Source: JAJPHW01 sp963771505 (GTDB lineage Bacteria > Acidobacteriota > Terriglobia > Terriglobales > Acidobacteriaceae). From it: DNA of 64,000 nt. The notes under the pieces are model-generated. The model did no database searches. It was not told the DNA's origin and worked only from the letters and a program-made list of their open reading frames with translations. This document shows, piece by piece, positions 36,454 to 45,015 of this stretch (positions are counted from its first letter, which is position 1; each line of letters opens with the position of its first letter). The stretch spans positions 930,001 to 994,000 of the forward strand of contig CAVYTO010000001.1 in assembly GCA_963771505.1 (NCBI GenBank), written 5' to 3'. Made by a program: the position numbers and the translations under genes.

Positions 36454-36993
36454 TCAGGTTGTGGCCGCGACGTAGGGCAAATTGCGATTTGTTTGTTCGG
36501 GCGAACCAAGGCCGTAACCCACCAAAAACGAATCATCGACTAAAAATCCGAAATAGTCGGGCTGCAACTGGACGCGGCGGGCCGACTGGCGGTCGAGCAA
36601 CGTGGCCAGTTTGACTGAAGCTGCGCCGCGTCCGCGCAGGTCGCTCATCAGAAATTCGTTGGTCACGCCGGAGTGCACCAGACCTTCGACGATTAAGACA
36701 TGCTGCCCGCGAATGTCGGGCTCGTGGCTGAAAAAGATTTCCAGCATTTCGTCAGGTTGGTCGGGTTGCTGCTTGCGGTAGCGGGGCTTGATGAACTGGC
36801 AGCTCACCGGAACGTCGAGCGCGCGTACCAGGTCCGCCATAAAGATGAACCCGTTTTCAAGCAGGGCGAGCGCGTGGATGGATTTCCCCTGGTAGTCGTC
36901 GGAAATCTGACGACCCATTTCCTTGACCCGCTTTTGTATCTGGTCGGCGGGTATGACGGTGCGGAGCGGTTTAGGTTTGTCGGTTGAGTGCAT
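36454..36993 (-). CDS. hypoxanthine phosphoribosyltransferase-like protein with altered PRPP loop
   Basis: A 179-residue protein between tilS and ftsH, the place where hpt normally lies. The fold is recognisable (HALALLENGFIFMADLVRAL, VDDSFLVGYGL near the end). The PRPP loop, normally VEDIVDTG, reads VEGLVHSG (102-109): the second acidic residue is Gly, and the catalytic-loop Asp is His. This may mean altered substrate or lost activity. Salvage of hypoxanthine/guanine is the family's role. Confidence 0.8.
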   Translation of the reverse strand: MHSTDKPKPLRTVIPADQIQKRVKEMGRQISDDYQGKSIHALALLENGFIFMADLVRALDVPVSCQFIKPRYRKQQPDQPDEMLEIFFSHEPDIRGQHVLIVEGLVHSGVTNEFLMSDLRGRGAASVKLATLLDRQSARRVQLQPDYFGFLVDDSFLVGYGLGSPEQTNRNLPYVAATT

Positions 36994-37011
36994 GGTTGAG
37001 GTCGTCGTTAT

Positions 37012-38421
37012 CTATGGTGTTTCTTGTTCGCACTGCTCGCCAGGATTCGGAACCTCGCGCACAGTTAACCGGCCGTTCAAATCCGGACGGCTGCGGCTGT
37101 GCAGCGTGAAACCTCGCATCCAGACAATTTCTTCGCCAAGCGTTATCACGGGCCACAGTTGTCGCTTGGTGCCGGTGACGCGAAGTTCCTGCAACAATTC
37201 TTTTACTTTTTTTGGAGCCTTGGTGTGCCCAGGCCAGAAGCGGTCGCCGGCACGCCAGTTTCTGACTTTGAACTCGCACTTCGTGCCGAGTGAATTGTTG
37301 CCGGAATTATACCCTCCATCAAGCGCAGTGTTCGTCAGAACCTCCAATCGAACACCAAGTGCGGGAATAACGACGCCGCCCGGGATGGGCACGACATAGT
37401 CGTAATCGGACGAGGTTGAATTGGAGGACTGACTCGAAAAGCTTAGAGATTGCTGAGCGCGAGCGATAGTCCAACCTGACGGCAGGGCGGCGGAGTGGGC
37501 GGGTCCGTGGGCCACAGCCAAAATTTCTTCGACGTGTTTGAAATCCAAGTGCAAGGCAAGAGTTTCGGCTGCGGCGCGCACGATCCGGCGCTGGAGCGCG
37601 ATCGGCAGGGCCCGCAAGACGTTCAGGTCGAGCGTGCCGCTGGAAATTTCCGCACGCCAGACTGTTTGAAGTTGACGTTGAACCGTCTCCATCCAATATT
37701 GTTCTTCATCCCGCGCTACTTCCGACGTGTTGGCCAGGGTTTCTCGAATAGATGGATTCAATGTGCGCTCGAGACAGGGCAAGGCCTCGTGCCGAACCCG
37801 GTTGCGGGAATGCCGCGGATCGCGATTGCTACTGTCTTCGCGCCAGGGCTGGCCAAGCTCTTTGAGGTAGGTTTCGATTTCGGCGCGGTGGATTGCGAGC
37901 AGCGGGCGGATGAGGCTCCCGGGAATAGGGGTATCGGAAACCAATTTTTTGGGATAAATCCCAGCCAGACCGCGTGTCCCGGCTCCGCGCGCCAGTCGCA
38001 TCAGAACGGTTTCGGCTTGATCGTCTAACGTGTGTCCGGTGGCAATTGAGTTGGCGGCATCGTTGTAGAGAAGCTGCGAAAAGTAGTGGTGGCGCATGGC
38101 ACGCGCGGCCGCTTCGAGGCTTAGTCCGTTTGCTGCGGCATGAGCGGCAACGTCTCCGCGGCCAACGTGAAATTGGAGCTGGTGAGAGTTGGCGATGTCT
38201 GCGACGAATCGCTCATCAGCGTCAGATTCTCCCCCTCGCAACTGGTGATTGAAGTGAACGACAGAAACGACTGTCCCAATGCTGGCTTTTAGCTCGAGCA
38301 AAAGACGCAGCAAAGCCACAGAATCAGCACCACCTGACACAGCCGCGGCGACACGGTCTCCCGGCTTGAGAAGCGAATGCTTATTCACGAATTCCCGAAC
38401 ACGCGAATCGAGGCTGCGCAC
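37012..38421 (-). CDS. tilS: tRNA(Ile)-lysidine synthase
   Basis: A 469-residue enzyme that converts the wobble C of tRNA-Ile2 (CAT) to lysidine using ATP and lysine. The P-loop is SGGADS (29-34), with HFNHQLRGGESDADE and GHTLDDQAETVLMRLARG. I use the GTG at 38421: a longer reading frame to 38580 would overlap the divergent gene's start. The C-terminal TilS domain ends with FWPGHTKAPKKVKELLQELR. It lies 18 bases upstream of the hpt-like gene, as in many bacteria. Confidence 0.95.
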   Translation of the reverse strand: MRSLDSRVREFVNKHSLLKPGDRVAAAVSGGADSVALLRLLLELKASIGTVVSVVHFNHQLRGGESDADERFVADIANSHQLQFHVGRGDVAAHAAANGLSLEAAARAMRHHYFSQLLYNDAANSIATGHTLDDQAETVLMRLARGAGTRGLAGIYPKKLVSDTPIPGSLIRPLLAIHRAEIETYLKELGQPWREDSSNRDPRHSRNRVRHEALPCLERTLNPSIRETLANTSEVARDEEQYWMETVQRQLQTVWRAEISSGTLDLNVLRALPIALQRRIVRAAAETLALHLDFKHVEEILAVAHGPAHSAALPSGWTIARAQQSLSFSSQSSNSTSSDYDYVVPIPGGVVIPALGVRLEVLTNTALDGGYNSGNNSLGTKCEFKVRNWRAGDRFWPGHTKAPKKVKELLQELRVTGTKRQLWPVITLGEEIVWMRGFTLHSRSRPDLNGRLTVREVPNPGEQCEQETP

Positions 38422-38516
38422 GCGACCATAGTACCGCGCACGCCGTTGGATGGGCACGGTGGCGTTCGGCGGTCTATACTGTGGCGCACCTAAAAATGCT
38501 TTGCGCGGAGGATGAC

Positions 38517-39008
38517 ATGAGGTCAGTTTCACGGTATTTATGCCTGGCTGTTTTGGTGGCAGGTTGCGGGTGGGCGGCAAAGCCTGCTGTGGCGCAGTCT
38601 TCAGATATGCAGTCCGCGGACATCAAAGCGGTGAAGGCCGTGGAAGCGGCGTGGGAAAGAGATGTGGCGACGAAGAATCCCGATAAATGGGTGGGTTACT
38701 TTACCGAAGATGGCAGCGGGCTCTATCCGGGTGGCCCGACACTGAACGGAAAAGCGGCGATCAGAGCGGCATTAGTGCCGATGATGGCCGATCCGAATTT
38801 TTCATTGACGTTTGCTTCGGACCGCGCGGTAGCTTCAAAGGGCGGCGACATGGTCTACACGCAGGGCGCCTACACGATGACGATGACCGATCCGAAAACC
38901 AAGCAGCCGATGACCGACAAAGGAAAGTTTATGACGGTCTACATGAAGCAGGCGGATGGCAGCTGGAAGGTTGTGGCCGACACGTTCAATTCAGATTCGC
39001 CAATGTAA
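38517..39008 (+). CDS. secreted SnoaL/DUF4440-type protein
   Basis: A 163-residue protein with GGAGGA just before MRSVSRYL. The signal region has a lipobox-like LVAGC, but a signal-peptidase I site (AVAQS) is also possible. The remaining 130 residues form an NTF2-like domain: VEAAWERDVATKNPDKWVGYF, GPTLNGKAAIRAAL, GAYTMTMTDPKTKQPM and ADGSWKVVADTFNSD. These proteins often have a pocket but no assigned reaction. It is divergent from tilS. Confidence 0.88.
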   Translation: MRSVSRYLCLAVLVAGCGWAAKPAVAQSSDMQSADIKAVKAVEAAWERDVATKNPDKWVGYFTEDGSGLYPGGPTLNGKAAIRAALVPMMADPNFSLTFASDRAVASKGGDMVYTQGAYTMTMTDPKTKQPMTDKGKFMTVYMKQADGSWKVVADTFNSDSPM

Positions 39009-39023
39009 GGGCTACAGGTCCGC

Positions 39024-39941
39024 TCATTTTTTGGCCGATGGATTGAGCGGACCGCTTCTTCCCGCCATGAGTTGATTGACTTCGTTGTGGGATGGTGCGT
39101 CCTCGAGGCTCAGGTAACTTCCAGTTTCACTGACTTCCTTCACAATTCTGCTTAACAGGCCTAAGGTGGCGCGCATGGGGGACGAACCCAGGCTCACGCG
39201 GGCGACGCCGATTTTCTCAAGCTCAGAAATGGACGGGGATCCGGGCCCGGCGAGAGCGTTCAGCGGACAACGCAAGTCGACGACCAGGCGTTGAATGATT
39301 GTTGCGTCTCGAATTCCGGGCGCGAACACGCAATCGGCCCCGGCATCCCGGTAGGCTGCCAGCCGCAGGAGAGTCTCGTCATAGCGGCGCTCGGGCGGTC
39401 CCACTTCAGACAGATAAACGTCGGTGCGCGCGTTGAGGACCAGCGGTACTCCCGCCGTGGCCGCAGCTTCGCGCACGGCTGCGATCTTTTCCTTCTGAAG
39501 TTGCATGTCCGTCAGCGGGTGAGCGGGAACCTCGGTGCCGTCTTCGAGGTTCATACCGACGGCTCCGGCCTCGAGAACTGCGTGCGCGGTGATGCCGGCA
39601 TCTTCCGGACGGTCGCCGTATCCGGCTTCAGCGTCGGCGGTCACAGGAACTTTCACCGCCTTTGCGATTCTGGATACAACGTCTAGCATCTCCGCCCGGG
39701 CGATTCCCTGGCCGTCGGGGTAGCCGAGCGCGAAAGCGATGCCCGCACTCGTTGTGGCAACCGCCGGCATTCCCGCTTGTTCGACGACGCGCGCGGTGGC
39801 CACGTCCCAAATGTTTGCGAGCAGCAAGATGCGGGAACCATGATGAAGAGCGCGGAACCGATTGGCCTTTTCGGCGAGGAGGGAGCGACGTTCTGGCGGC
39901 ATCCAATTTTGTTTGGCAGACTCTTCGATGCTGATTACCAT
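39024..39941 (-). CDS. isocitrate lyase/PEP mutase superfamily enzyme
   Basis: A 305-residue alpha/beta barrel. Metal-site segments: PVTADAEAGYGDRPED and MNLEDGTE; active-site region LLANIWDVATARVVEQAG and VLNARTDVYL. It lacks the KKCGH loop of true isocitrate lyase and so resembles oxaloacetate decarboxylase/phosphonopyruvate-type members. The specific reaction is not certain. I use the ATG at 39941; an upstream TTG at 39956 would add five residues. Confidence 0.88.
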   Translation of the reverse strand: MVISIEESAKQNWMPPERRSLLAEKANRFRALHHGSRILLLANIWDVATARVVEQAGMPAVATTSAGIAFALGYPDGQGIARAEMLDVVSRIAKAVKVPVTADAEAGYGDRPEDAGITAHAVLEAGAVGMNLEDGTEVPAHPLTDMQLQKEKIAAVREAAATAGVPLVLNARTDVYLSEVGPPERRYDETLLRLAAYRDAGADCVFAPGIRDATIIQRLVVDLRCPLNALAGPGSPSISELEKIGVARVSLGSSPMRATLGLLSRIVKEVSETGSYLSLEDAPSHNEVNQLMAGRSGPLNPSAKK

Positions 39942-40025
39942 CCCGGCGAAACGCAAAGATATGTAAAGGTGGCGCGAACGATTCTGCAGCCGGCCAAGTA
40001 AAGGTTGTTGTCTATAAATCCCGAG

Positions 40026-40610
40026 CTATTCGTTCTTGACGGCGTCGATCGTCTGGAAAAGCTGGCTGCGGTCGGTGACTTCCACGTATGGCTTGTTCGG
40101 CTTGTTGCTGACCACATAAATCGTGGGAGTGTGGTTGAGTCCGATGCGAGTGCCGAGGTCTTTTTCTGCGTTCAGTTCCGCCGCATACTTGCCTTGCGGG
40201 TCGACGACAAAGGGCAGATCGACCTTATGCTCGGCGGCGAACTTTTCTGAAAACGAGCGAAGAACGGCGGGATAGATCTCGGTCTGGTGTTCGAAGATGT
40301 AATCGCGGTAGTCGTTACCTAACTGCTTAGAATGTGCGTCGAAGTAATGCGCGATCACCGCAGCCTGGTAAGACCAGTTGTGCATGGGTAGCGGGAAATC
40401 GTAGCGCACGACTGGAATTTTGTAGGTCTTGCCAGCCTCTTTAATGATCGGGGCGGAGAGGCGGCACTGCGGGCATTGCAGGTCCTCAAACACGACCACC
40501 GCCATTTGGGATCCTTTTGGCGGACGCAAAACGGACGTCATCGAGTCTTGCGCGGAAGCGAAGGTGGCGGCCAGAAAGATGGCGATGGTGAGGACCAGTT
40601 GCTTATTCAT
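40026..40610 (-). CDS. secreted DsbA/thioredoxin-fold protein with CPQC motif
   Basis: A 194-residue protein, starting at MNKQLVLTIAIFLAAT, a signal peptide. The active site CPQC lies in EDLQCPQCRLSAP, and the cis-Pro region is NHTPTIYVV. The inserted helical region between them (YDFPLPMHNWSYQAAVIAH) matches DsbA/DsbG-like proteins. It probably shuttles disulfides in the periplasm. VKOR at 58390 could be its oxidase; that is inference. Confidence 0.88.
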   Translation of the reverse strand: MNKQLVLTIAIFLAATFASAQDSMTSVLRPPKGSQMAVVVFEDLQCPQCRLSAPIIKEAGKTYKIPVVRYDFPLPMHNWSYQAAVIAHYFDAHSKQLGNDYRDYIFEHQTEIYPAVLRSFSEKFAAEHKVDLPFVVDPQGKYAAELNAEKDLGTRIGLNHTPTIYVVSNKPNKPYVEVTDRSQLFQTIDAVKNE

Positions 40611-40711
40611 AATTGAGTTGGATGCGGACAGCTTTTCGATTCGTCGCCTTAAAGCAGATTCAATGGTAACCGATACCACGACCGGATTGCGAGAGGTGGC
40701 CAAACCGCTTG

Positions 40712-41203
40712 TTACAAGAGGGTTAGCTGCTTGCGCTCGAGGGCAAGGAGTTTTTCTTTGATGGGGAGGCCGCCGCCGTATCCGGTTAATTTACCGTTGC
40801 TGCCGATCACGCGGTGGCAGGGAATGACGATGGGAATTGGATTGGACCCGTTGGCGAGCCCGACCGCGCGCGAGGCTTTGGGATTGCCGATGCGGCGCGC
40901 AAGTTCGCCGTAGGAAATTGTGGTTCCGAAGGGAATTTCGCAGAGACTCTTCCACACGCCGAGTTGGAAAGCCGTGCCTTTTGGCGAAAGAGGAAGGTCG
41001 AATTCTTCCAGCGTTCCCGCGAAGTAGGCTTTGAGTTGACGGATGACTTCCGCAAGGGGCGCGGCATCTTCTCTCCAAGCTGGGTCGGGAACGGCGGTCG
41101 TTCTGCCATCGACAAAGAGAATTTCGCGCAGGCCGGAGCCGTCGGCCGTGAGAAGTAGTGGTCCAACCGGGCTTTCCATCCGGGTGTAGTGGATCGGGCT
41201 CAT
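40712..41203 (-). CDS. ogt: methylated-DNA-protein cysteine methyltransferase
   Basis: A 163-residue suicide repair protein that takes the alkyl group from O6-methylguanine. The acceptor Cys129 lies in PIVIPCHRVIGSNG. The HTH segment FGTTISYGELARRIG and the asparagine hinge ANGSNPIPI are intact. I start at MSPIHYTRMESPVG because homology begins there. It is separate from any Ada domain. Confidence 0.95.
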   Translation of the reverse strand: MSPIHYTRMESPVGPLLLTADGSGLREILFVDGRTTAVPDPAWREDAAPLAEVIRQLKAYFAGTLEEFDLPLSPKGTAFQLGVWKSLCEIPFGTTISYGELARRIGNPKASRAVGLANGSNPIPIVIPCHRVIGSNGKLTGYGGGLPIKEKLLALERKQLTLL

Positions 41204-41264
41204 GGTTTCAATCCTAGAAGCGACGCTGGGATATTTGTGGACGGTTGCGGACACTGAGGCGAAG

Positions 41265-43385
41265 CTAAATTGCGGCGGCTTGTTCGCGGCGCTTTGATTG
41301 AATCTCAATAAAGACGTTCACCAACGAAACCGCCGCCGGCGTCACCCCTGGAATGCGGGACGCATGCGCCAGCGTGCTGGGCCGCACCTTCACGAATGTT
41401 TGCTGCATTTCGATCGACAATCCGCTGACCGATGTGTAATCAAACCATTCGGGAATCGAGCGGTGCTCGGCCTTCTTGAGGCGGTCGATGGCCCGCTGCT
41501 GCTGCATGAGGTAGCCCTCGTATTTGATTTCGGTTTCGACGGACTTCAATTCGTTGCGGACTTCTGAAGACAACTTCCCTGCCGGCGCGGAGCCGCGCTG
41601 GAAAAACTCGGGCGATAGATCGGCGAGCGCGGGCGCGAGTTGTTCGATGGTGATTTCCGGGCGCTTGAGAAGCTGCGCAAGCGACTGACCGGCGATTGAG
41701 GAGAATTCGACGGCGGGAACGCAAGGTCCCTCGAGTGCGTTCGTCTGCGCCTCTATTCGTTCGGGATGACAGATTGAGTCGAGTTTTTCGAACAGCTCAC
41801 TCGTGAGCCGGGTTTTTTCCAGCAGCGTTTTCATCGAGGCCATGCGCATTTGCTTAGCTTCGAAATCTCTCCAGGCTTCGTCGGAGATCAATCCCACACG
41901 GCGGCCGTGCGGCGTGAGGCGGCGGTCGGCGTTGTCGATTCTCAAATGCAGGCGGAATTCCGCGCGCGATGTGAACATCCGATAGGGTTCGTTGGTGCCT
42001 TTGGAGATGAGGTCGTCGATCAGGATCGCAGTGTAGGCTTCGGTGCGGTCGAGAATGAACGGTTCTTCCCTCTTCACGTGCAAAGCGGCGTTGATGCCGG
42101 CCATCAAGCCCTGGCACGCGGCTTCTTCGTATCCGCTGGTGCCGTTGATTTGTCCGGCGAGGAAGAGACCGGAGATTTGCTTGGTCTGCAAGGTGCGGTC
42201 GAGTTCGGTGGGATCGATCGAGTCATATTCAATCGCGTAGCCGGGGCGGAGCATATCTGCATTTTCGAGCCCTGGCACAGACTTCAGAATCTCAAGCTGG
42301 ACTTCCACCGGCAACGACGTGCTCATGCCGTTCACGTAAATTTCGTGCGTGTTCAAGCCTTCGGGTTCGAGGAAAAGCTGGTGCGTCATCTTGTCGGGAA
42401 ACTTGACGATCTTGTCTTCGATCGACGGACAATAGCGCGGGCCGATGGATTGAATTTGTCCGCTATACATCGGCGAGCGGTGCACGTTCTCGCGGATGAT
42501 GCGCTGCGTCTCTTCGGTCGTCCACGCAATGTAGCAAGGAACCTGCGAATCGTGGTGAGCGACGCGCTTGGTGCGAAAACTGAAAGGTGTCGGATCTTCG
42601 TCGCCGGGTTGAATCTGAAATTTCGACCAGTCGATGCTGCGACCGTCGAGTCGCGGCGGCGTGCCGGTCTTGAGACGGCATCCGCGAAGGCCGAGATTCT
42701 TGAGCGATTCGCCGAGCAGGATGGCGTTGGGCTCGCCGCTGCGCCCTGCAGGATATTGCTGCTCGCCGCAATGGATGAGCCCGTTGAGGAAAGTGCCGGT
42801 GGTGACGATGACGGCGGGGGCGCCGATGGTGCGTCCGTCGCGGAGTTTCAGGCCGCGGATGATTCGGTCGCTGGTCGTTGGTCGCTGGTCGTTGGCAAAA
42901 ACAGATTCCTCGTCGCTGCGCTCCTCAGAATGACAAGCGGTGGGAGAAGGCTTGGCTAGCGACGAACGACGATCGGTTGACGGTGTATCTTCGATGATCA
43001 AGTCTGCCACCTCGGCCTGCTTGATCTTCAAATTCGGCTGCGACTCGAGAACCTCGCGCATCTTCAGCCGGTACGCCTGCTTGTCGCACTGCGCCCGCGG
43101 AGACCACACCGCCGGGCCGCGCGAAGTATTCAGCAGCCGAAACTGAATGCCCACCGCATCGGTAATTTCGCCCATAATGCCGCCGAGTGCGTCCACTTCG
43201 CGCACCAGGTGCCCCTTGGCAATGCCGCCAATCGCCGGATTGCACGACATCTGAGCAATCAAGTCCACATTCAGCGTGAACAGCGCAGTCTTCAACCCCA
43301 TGCGCGCGGACGCCATCGCCGCCTCGCACCCAGCATGCCCAGCGCCGACTATGGCCACGTCGAATTGTTCGGTAAAGGGCGACAT
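41265..43385 (-). CDS. mnmG: tRNA uridine-34 carboxymethylaminomethyl modification enzyme MnmG, with two repeat-derived insertions
   Basis: A 706-residue FAD enzyme that, with MnmE, modifies wobble uridine of several tRNAs. FAD site DVAIVGAGHAGCEAA, then NTSRGPAVWSPRAQCDKQ and the C-terminal PAAVSLVNVFIE. It is about 80 residues longer than usual. Residues about 134-174 contain CHSEERSDEES flanked by NDQRPTT, replacing a short turn between DLIIED and RIIRGLKLRDG. A second insertion at about 538-558 contains CHPERIEAQTNALEG. Both match interspersed palindromic repeats elsewhere. Both keep frame, and the catalytic domains look intact. Confidence 0.95.
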   Translation of the reverse strand: MSPFTEQFDVAIVGAGHAGCEAAMASARMGLKTALFTLNVDLIAQMSCNPAIGGIAKGHLVREVDALGGIMGEITDAVGIQFRLLNTSRGPAVWSPRAQCDKQAYRLKMREVLESQPNLKIKQAEVADLIIEDTPSTDRRSSLAKPSPTACHSEERSDEESVFANDQRPTTSDRIIRGLKLRDGRTIGAPAVIVTTGTFLNGLIHCGEQQYPAGRSGEPNAILLGESLKNLGLRGCRLKTGTPPRLDGRSIDWSKFQIQPGDEDPTPFSFRTKRVAHHDSQVPCYIAWTTEETQRIIRENVHRSPMYSGQIQSIGPRYCPSIEDKIVKFPDKMTHQLFLEPEGLNTHEIYVNGMSTSLPVEVQLEILKSVPGLENADMLRPGYAIEYDSIDPTELDRTLQTKQISGLFLAGQINGTSGYEEAACQGLMAGINAALHVKREEPFILDRTEAYTAILIDDLISKGTNEPYRMFTSRAEFRLHLRIDNADRRLTPHGRRVGLISDEAWRDFEAKQMRMASMKTLLEKTRLTSELFEKLDSICHPERIEAQTNALEGPCVPAVEFSSIAGQSLAQLLKRPEITIEQLAPALADLSPEFFQRGSAPAGKLSSEVRNELKSVETEIKYEGYLMQQQRAIDRLKKAEHRSIPEWFDYTSVSGLSIEMQQTFVKVRPSTLAHASRIPGVTPAAVSLVNVFIEIQSKRREQAAAI
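41718..41773 (-). repeat. palindromic repeat inserted in frame in mnmG (C-terminal copy)
   Basis: AACGCAAGGTCCCTCGA, CTGCGCCTC and CGGGATGACA match the intergenic copy at 14914-14968 almost base for base, in the same orientation. Read through, it adds about 20 residues to MnmG. Confidence 0.85.
42866..42936 (-). repeat. two joined repeat units in mnmG (N-terminal copy)
   Basis: A tandem GGTCGCTGGTCGTT unit (42866-42895) is followed by GATTCCTCGTCGCTGCGCTC and CAGAATGACAA (42901-42936), a HSEERSDEES-type palindromic repeat. Together they add about 40 residues. Confidence 0.85.
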
Positions 43386-43713
43386 TCTCTACCATTGTAG
43401 CGGCTAAGCAGGTAGGACCGAGAATGATGCTTGCGCTTGTTTTGGGGACCGTCGTTTGGGACCTCCCCCCGCAACAGAAGCATCGCCCCAGGTTAGACTA
43501 GCGAGCAACGACGCGCAGCTGCGGCAAACGGATTCTCACTGCCCGCCGGGCTCCACAAACTTCTTTTGCGTCTGAAGCCTGGCCTTGCCCATAATTCGAC
43601 CGGCCAAGGCTCAGCGAAACCTCGTTTCTTCAATAAAAAAACGCTGGAAGCACGTCCCACAAGGTGCTACCTTGCTGGTGCTTGACCTTCGAGTGTAAAC
43701 GAGGAGGTGTTCC
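43386..43713. other. gap between mnmG and a secreted-protein gene
   Basis: This 328-base gap holds no reading frame or hairpin I can support. A GAGGAGG at its end (about 43700) is the ribosome site of the next gene. Confidence 0.4.
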
Positions 43714-44082
43714 GTGAAACTGCGCGGTCGGCGATCTTTCGTTCTGGCTCTGCTCGTTCTTGGCGCTTGGATTCAGGCGAGTCCAGAGTCCCCACTCCTT
43801 CCTTCCCCTCCTGGTCTGGGTGCCCTCATGCTGACCCAGCACAGCGAAGTATGGCAGGTGCCGCACGTCCAGGACGAGCTTGCTCCCACCATGTCAAGGC
43901 CGAAAGCGCAGCTCGATTTGGAGCAGTTGAAGCGCGACACGCGCGAGCTTCTGGACCTCTCGCAGTCGGTGCGCGACGACATCGACAAAGTGGCAGAAGG
44001 TGTCTTGCCGAAAGACACTTTAGAGAAGTTGGGGCGTATTCAGAAACTGGCCAAACATTTACACGGAGAGATCGAGCACTGA
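43714..44082 (+). CDS. small secreted protein with a C-terminal coiled coil
   Basis: A 122-residue protein starting at GTG with GAGGAGG upstream. Signal peptide about 1-23 (FVLALLVLGAWIQA). The last 60 residues are helical and charged (LDLEQLKRDTRELLDLSQSV, RDDIDKVAEGVLPKDTLEKL). The pattern suggests a periplasmic coiled coil. Short proteins of this shape recur in Acidobacteria; the function is unknown. Confidence 0.8.
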   Translation: MKLRGRRSFVLALLVLGAWIQASPESPLLPSPPGLGALMLTQHSEVWQVPHVQDELAPTMSRPKAQLDLEQLKRDTRELLDLSQSVRDDIDKVAEGVLPKDTLEKLGRIQKLAKHLHGEIEH

Positions 44083-44116
44083 CCCCCGTTTTTCAATTGA
44101 CTGCAGCCGAATACAG

Positions 44117-44761
44117 TTAAGGTTTTTCATCCGTGAATACCGCATCCCGCCACTCGGGCCGGGAGAAATACCAATTGCTGGCTCCGGCTTCGTGGTTGTT
44201 GCCGCCTAGGCCGTAACCGATCGTTGCATCCTTCCAATAATCCATGCCGATTTGCAGGAGCGCTCCCGGCGAGACTTTTGCTCGCACATGAACGGTGCAG
44301 CCTTCGAATTTTCCGGATGGGATCTCGGAACGCGGCGATCCACTCCAGAAGTGCCAGACTTTGTCAGGATTCGAGCCGACGCGCATCAGCGCGCCATCTT
44401 GATTCGATTCCATGGGCATGGGGGCGTGCGCATCGGTTCCGAACCAGGGATGACGCCGGTAGAGGCCGCCGCGGAGTCTCTCTTGTTGTGTCGAGTAGAC
44501 ATCGCCGTTCAGCACCACATCCTTGCCTTCAACCCGGCATGTGAGCTTGGTGGAGGCGATTTCGACGGTGGCGGAGCCATATCCCGGAACGCGTGTGTCG
44601 GCGATGGCGATTCCCCAAAGCATTGCGGAATGGAAGCCGTCGGGGCGGCCGACGTGATTGACATATCCGGATTTAAATTTGACCTCAGGCGGGATGCGGG
44701 GATCGGCGGATTGCGCGGTGGCGAGGATTGCGAGAGCAATAATGAGTGGTAGCTTCGACAT
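44117..44761 (-). CDS. secreted protein of unknown function
   Basis: A 214-residue protein, taken from MSKLPLIIALAILATAQSA, a signal peptide. The rest is beta-rich: FKSGYVNHVGRPDGFHSAM, SATVEIASTKLTCRVEGKDV, VHVRAKVSPGALLQIGMDYW and a C-terminal aromatic segment NWYFSRPEWRDAVF. Tyr/Trp/Gly content suggests a carbohydrate- or ligand-binding jelly roll; I cannot name the family. It converges with the preceding gene. Confidence 0.7.
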   Translation of the reverse strand: MSKLPLIIALAILATAQSADPRIPPEVKFKSGYVNHVGRPDGFHSAMLWGIAIADTRVPGYGSATVEIASTKLTCRVEGKDVVLNGDVYSTQQERLRGGLYRRHPWFGTDAHAPMPMESNQDGALMRVGSNPDKVWHFWSGSPRSEIPSGKFEGCTVHVRAKVSPGALLQIGMDYWKDATIGYGLGGNNHEAGASNWYFSRPEWRDAVFTDEKP

Positions 44762-45015
44762 GTTCCTCGCGGGCAGGCCCGCTCGGGTGCTTGAGATCTC
44801 GTGATTGCGGCGCTGAACCCCGAGCCCTTTCAAAGCTGCGAACGCCGCGCGAAAGAAGACGCCCGCGTCTCATCTTTATCATGGGGTTGACCCCGCGTGT
44901 AGGACGTCGGGCGTAAATCTGGCAATTTCGCATTAATCGTTCCCGCTTCGGGCGGGTCAGGTTGTCATCAAGACGCTCAGACTCGTATAGTGTTTCTGAA
45001 ACCCACGGAGAAAAT

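Noticed and set aside
38422..38580. N-terminal extension of tilS
   Set aside because: It has no homology and overlaps the promoter and start of the divergent secreted-protein gene; the GTG at 38421 fits the family start.
44880..45000. Possible TPP-like riboswitch before the CADD/TenA-like gene
   Set aside because: A GC-rich stretch (CCCGCTTCGGGCGGG) caught the eye, but the conserved CTGAGA and ACCTGATCTGG elements of TPP switches are absent.
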